The notes beneath the pieces were generated by a model that saw nothing but the letters and a program-made list of their open reading frames with translations, was not told the DNA's origin and did not search any database. The translations under genes and the position numbers were made by a program. 64,000 nt of DNA, taken from Rhodobacter aestuarii. GTDB lineage: Bacteria > Pseudomonadota > Alphaproteobacteria > Rhodobacterales > Rhodobacteraceae. Every line of letters starts with the position of its first letter. Position 1 is the stretch's first letter. This document shows positions 61,874 through 64,000 of the stretch, one piece after another. The DNA lies in NCBI RefSeq assembly GCF_900156655.1, contig NZ_FTOG01000013.1:1-64000 (forward strand). Direction: 5' to 3'.

Positions 61874-62716
61874 TTAACCTTGCGCCTGCTTTGTCGCCGG
61901 GGCTTTCCACGGCGGCATGATCGTTGGCGCGCCGAAGTAATAGCCCTGCATGCAATCGATCCCTGCATGGGCGAGCCATGCGGCATCTTCGGCGCTTTCG
62001 ACCGCTTCGGCAACGGTGAACATCTCAAAATGCTGCGCAATCGACATGAGCGCCTGGGTCAGCACCTGATTGTCGCGATTGCGGGCAATGCCGGTGATGA
62101 ATTGGCCATCAATCTTGAGAATGTCGAAGTAGAACTCGCGCAGGTAACGAAACGAGGTGTAGCCCGCGCCGAAATCATCCAGCGCAAAGGAAACGCCCTT
62201 CAACTGCATGTCTTGCATGAAGACCGAAACAAGTTCCGGCATCGCCATGGCCGAGCTTTCGGTGATTTCGAGAATCAGCCGCTCTGCCACCGTCTCGTCG
62301 GCGGCCAAACCACGCTGCAGGGTTTTCGTCCATTCCGGCCAGCCGATCGAGCGCGCCGACATGTTCACCGAAAGCCGCAGTTCATGATCTTCGGCCAGCG
62401 ACATCAGCCCCATTTCCAAGGTGAGACAGTCGATCTTCCGGCCCAGTTCGGTGGTTTCGATGGTTTCGATGAAATCCTTGGCGGGAATCACGCGCCCCGT
62501 GTCATCCAGCACCCGGATCAGCCCTTCGTAGAACGCCGGTTTGTCTGGGCGCGAGGTCTGCACCACGGGTTGGAAAGCGAGCACCACATCGCGCCGCTCA
62601 ATCGCGCGGGCAACCATAGAAAGGGTTTCGCGGTCCCGTTGGGAAACAGCGAAAGCCAGCGGATTGCTATCGGCGGTCGCAATCGGGTCTCGCAGCGAAA
62701 CTGGGCGCTTAGGCAT
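61874..62716 (-). CDS. EAL-domain c-di-GMP phosphodiesterase
   Basis: A 280-residue stand-alone EAL protein with about 35 residues before the domain. The catalytic and metal residues are all present: Glu64 (in EGLIR, replacing EALLR), Asn118, Glu150 (ILEITES), Asp180-Asp181 (LDDFGAG), Lys201 (ILKIDGQF), Glu237/Glu240 (AEAVES) and Gln257. It is therefore probably active and would lower cyclic di-GMP. No GGDEF, PAS or membrane part is seen. AAGGAG precedes the ATG at 62716. It is divergent from the PAS protein gene. Confidence 0.88.
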   Translation of the reverse strand: MPKRPVSLRDPIATADSNPLAFAVSQRDRETLSMVARAIERRDVVLAFQPVVQTSRPDKPAFYEGLIRVLDDTGRVIPAKDFIETIETTELGRKIDCLTLEMGLMSLAEDHELRLSVNMSARSIGWPEWTKTLQRGLAADETVAERLILEITESSAMAMPELVSVFMQDMQLKGVSFALDDFGAGYTSFRYLREFYFDILKIDGQFITGIARNRDNQVLTQALMSIAQHFEMFTVAEAVESAEDAAWLAHAGIDCMQGYYFGAPTIMPPWKAPATKQAQG

Positions 62717-62927
62717 TATCCACTCCTTGCAGGTCCGACACAGGATCGGCAATTTGGGCTAAGAACAGATTAAGCTCGGCCAGCTTTGTCATGTTTGGTT
62801 AATCATGAAGATTTTAGCGAACAGGTCGCATTTCCGGGGCGGATAAACCGCTCGGTAACGCTGTCAGGGTAAACAGAGGGCGCACACCCCGTGTTTCCCG
62901 CGTGACCTATTTGCCTTCAGGATGATC

Positions 62928-64000
62928 ATGACCGAGCAGACCGACCTTTCCCGCGTGCAAGAAGGTGAAACCCACTTTGGGTTTGATGAACTCTTCTATT
63001 CGCGGACAGATAGCCGCGGCATCATTCGCGCAGGCAACCAAGTGTTTCATCGCGTCTCTGGCTTCTCATGGGAGAAGCTTTTGGGCGCGCCGCACAAAAT
63101 TGTGCGCCACCCCGATACGCCGCGCGGTGTGTTTCGTATTTTGTGGAGCGCCTTGGGCGCGGGCCACCCGATGGGCGCCTATGTGAAGAACCGCACCCGT
63201 GACGGAGAGCATTACTGGGTCTTTGCGGTGCTGATGCCGGTTGAAGACGGGTTTCTTTCGGTGCGGCTCAAGCCTTCGACCCCGCTGTTTGATCGTATCC
63301 GCGATACCTACACCCGCATCTCGACGCGCGAGCGGGCAGAAAACCTCGATCCGGAAGTGAGCGCAGATTTGCTGCGCAAAGTCGCGGCGGATGAGGGTTT
63401 TTCGAGCTATACCAGCTACATGGCTTTTGCCTTGGGGCAAGAACTTGCGGCGCGCGACAAAAAGCTGGGCCGCCCGGCGGACCCGCGCACCACGCGTCTG
63501 ATCGACATGAACAAATCGCTTGAACGCGTGACGCAAGAACAGATGAAACTCTTGCGCAGCTTCGAAGCATTGCAATCTATTCCGAACAACATGCGCATTG
63601 TTGCCTCGCGGTTGGAGCCCTCGGGCGGGCCTGTTTCGGCAATTTCGGAAAATTACAAAGCGTCTTCGATGGTGATTTCCGAACGCCTTCGTAGCTTCGT
63701 GGCGGGGCGTGACAACCTCTGCGATCGGGTCTCGCGTCAGGCGGCGCGCGCCTTGTTCCTGATGGGGTCGAACCGGGTTCTTGCCGAGATGAACGAGAAC
63801 TTCGCAGATGCGGATCCGGTTGAAGGGATCGACTGGGATCAAGAGCGCACGATGCTGCGTCAGCTTGAAATGGATACCCGTCGGGCCACGCGCGACGCGA
63901 TGGAGCAGGCTGTGGGCCATGCCGAGGGGCTAAGCCGTTCGAGTGCCGAGATTCGCCGTCAGATGCTGGGTCTTGATACGATTCGGGTTTTGGGTCGCGT
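62928..64000 (+). CDS. Aer-type PAS-domain sensory protein (3' end outside the window)
   Basis: An open frame of 357 codons that runs off the right edge. An N-terminal PAS domain (about residues 15-120) strongly resembles that of Aer redox receptors (VFHRVSGFSWEKLLGAPHKIVRHPDTP and VKNRTRDGEHYWV), so it may bind FAD and sense redox or oxygen. The remaining 240 residues are helical and coiled-coil-like, with no membrane helix and no MCP signalling hairpin visible yet. A soluble chemoreceptor or energy sensor is likely. ATG 62928 follows TTCAGGATGATC. Confidence 0.8.
   Translation, partial: MTEQTDLSRVQEGETHFGFDELFYSRTDSRGIIRAGNQVFHRVSGFSWEKLLGAPHKIVRHPDTPRGVFRILWSALGAGHPMGAYVKNRTRDGEHYWVFAVLMPVEDGFLSVRLKPSTPLFDRIRDTYTRISTRERAENLDPEVSADLLRKVAADEGFSSYTSYMAFALGQELAARDKKLGRPADPRTTRLIDMNKSLERVTQEQMKLLRSFEALQSIPNNMRIVASRLEPSGGPVSAISENYKASSMVISERLRSFVAGRDNLCDRVSRQAARALFLMGSNRVLAEMNENFADADPVEGIDWDQERTMLRQLEMDTRRATRDAMEQAVGHAEGLSRSSAEIRRQMLGLDTIRVLGR

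Noticed and set aside
60680-62773. 697-codon forward ORF opposite phbA and the EAL gene
   Set aside because: It spans two real reverse-strand genes and their gap; Arg/Gly/His-rich shadow translation without recognisable domains.
1-64000. tRNA, rRNA, CRISPR array, insertion sequence or prophage
   Set aside because: No cloverleaf with a GTTCGAATC-type T-arm, no regular spaced repeats, no transposase or integrase other than xerC, and no terminal repeats were seen by eye; a covariance-model scan was not possible.

Overview
The window is a 64-kb stretch of GC-rich chromosomal DNA from an alphaproteobacterium, most likely the order Rhodobacterales (Rhodobacteraceae in the broad sense). The grounds are the gene order (ybgC-tolQRAB-pal-cpoB-tilS-ftsH, ruvC-ruvA-ruvB, DUF484-xerC), a phosphatidylcholine synthase, an all-trans polyprenyl diphosphate synthase of the ubiquinone-10 type, a DUF1127 protein, polyhydroxybutyrate genes and frequent TTG/GTG starts. 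The genus cannot be decided from the sequence. I see no rRNA, tRNA, insertion sequence, prophage or CRISPR array. Coding density is very high.

Layout. 1-6.9 kb: a TetR/AcrR regulator divergent from a three-gene RND drug-efflux operon, with a 42-bp near-perfect palindrome as operator. 7.0-13.7 kb: a GMC oxidoreductase-aldehyde dehydrogenase operon divergent from a SlyA-like MarR regulator and a FUSC transporter, then DoxX and a universal stress protein. 13.7-18.3 kb: a branched-chain aminotransferase, then an epimerase, a sugar-phosphate transferase and a WbpM-type dehydratase for a surface polysaccharide. 18.3-24.4 kb: truA, the YcjX/YcjF pair, a group III truncated hemoglobin and ruvCAB. 24.4-33.3 kb: DUF1127, prmA, priA, transaldolase, DUF484-xerC, a four-EF-hand protein with a structured leader, a small unknown and phosphatidylcholine synthase.

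33.4-50.1 kb: ileS, glpDK, an unknown gene coupled to ybgC, the complete Tol-Pal cluster, tilS, ftsH and a methyltransferase. 50.3-57.4 kb: a chorismate mutase coupled to a FolD paralogue lacking the catalytic lysine, a normal folD, a membrane-anchored LytTR regulator, an uncharacterised AAA ATPase, a large membrane protein and a polyprenyl diphosphate synthase. 57.5-64 kb: DUF2007, a TrmN6-like methyltransferase, DUF465, an EamA exporter, phbB and phbA, an EAL phosphodiesterase, and an Aer-type PAS protein that runs off the right edge.

Most of the window is core housekeeping. The parts that look under-described are: (i) the EF-hand gene, whose start codon sits inside a 14-bp perfect inverted repeat; (ii) the chorismate mutase/FolD-like pair; (iii) the unknown gene translationally coupled to ybgC at the head of Tol-Pal; (iv) the membrane LytTR protein with its AAA ATPase neighbour. 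I do not see a clear multi-gene defence or mobile system.
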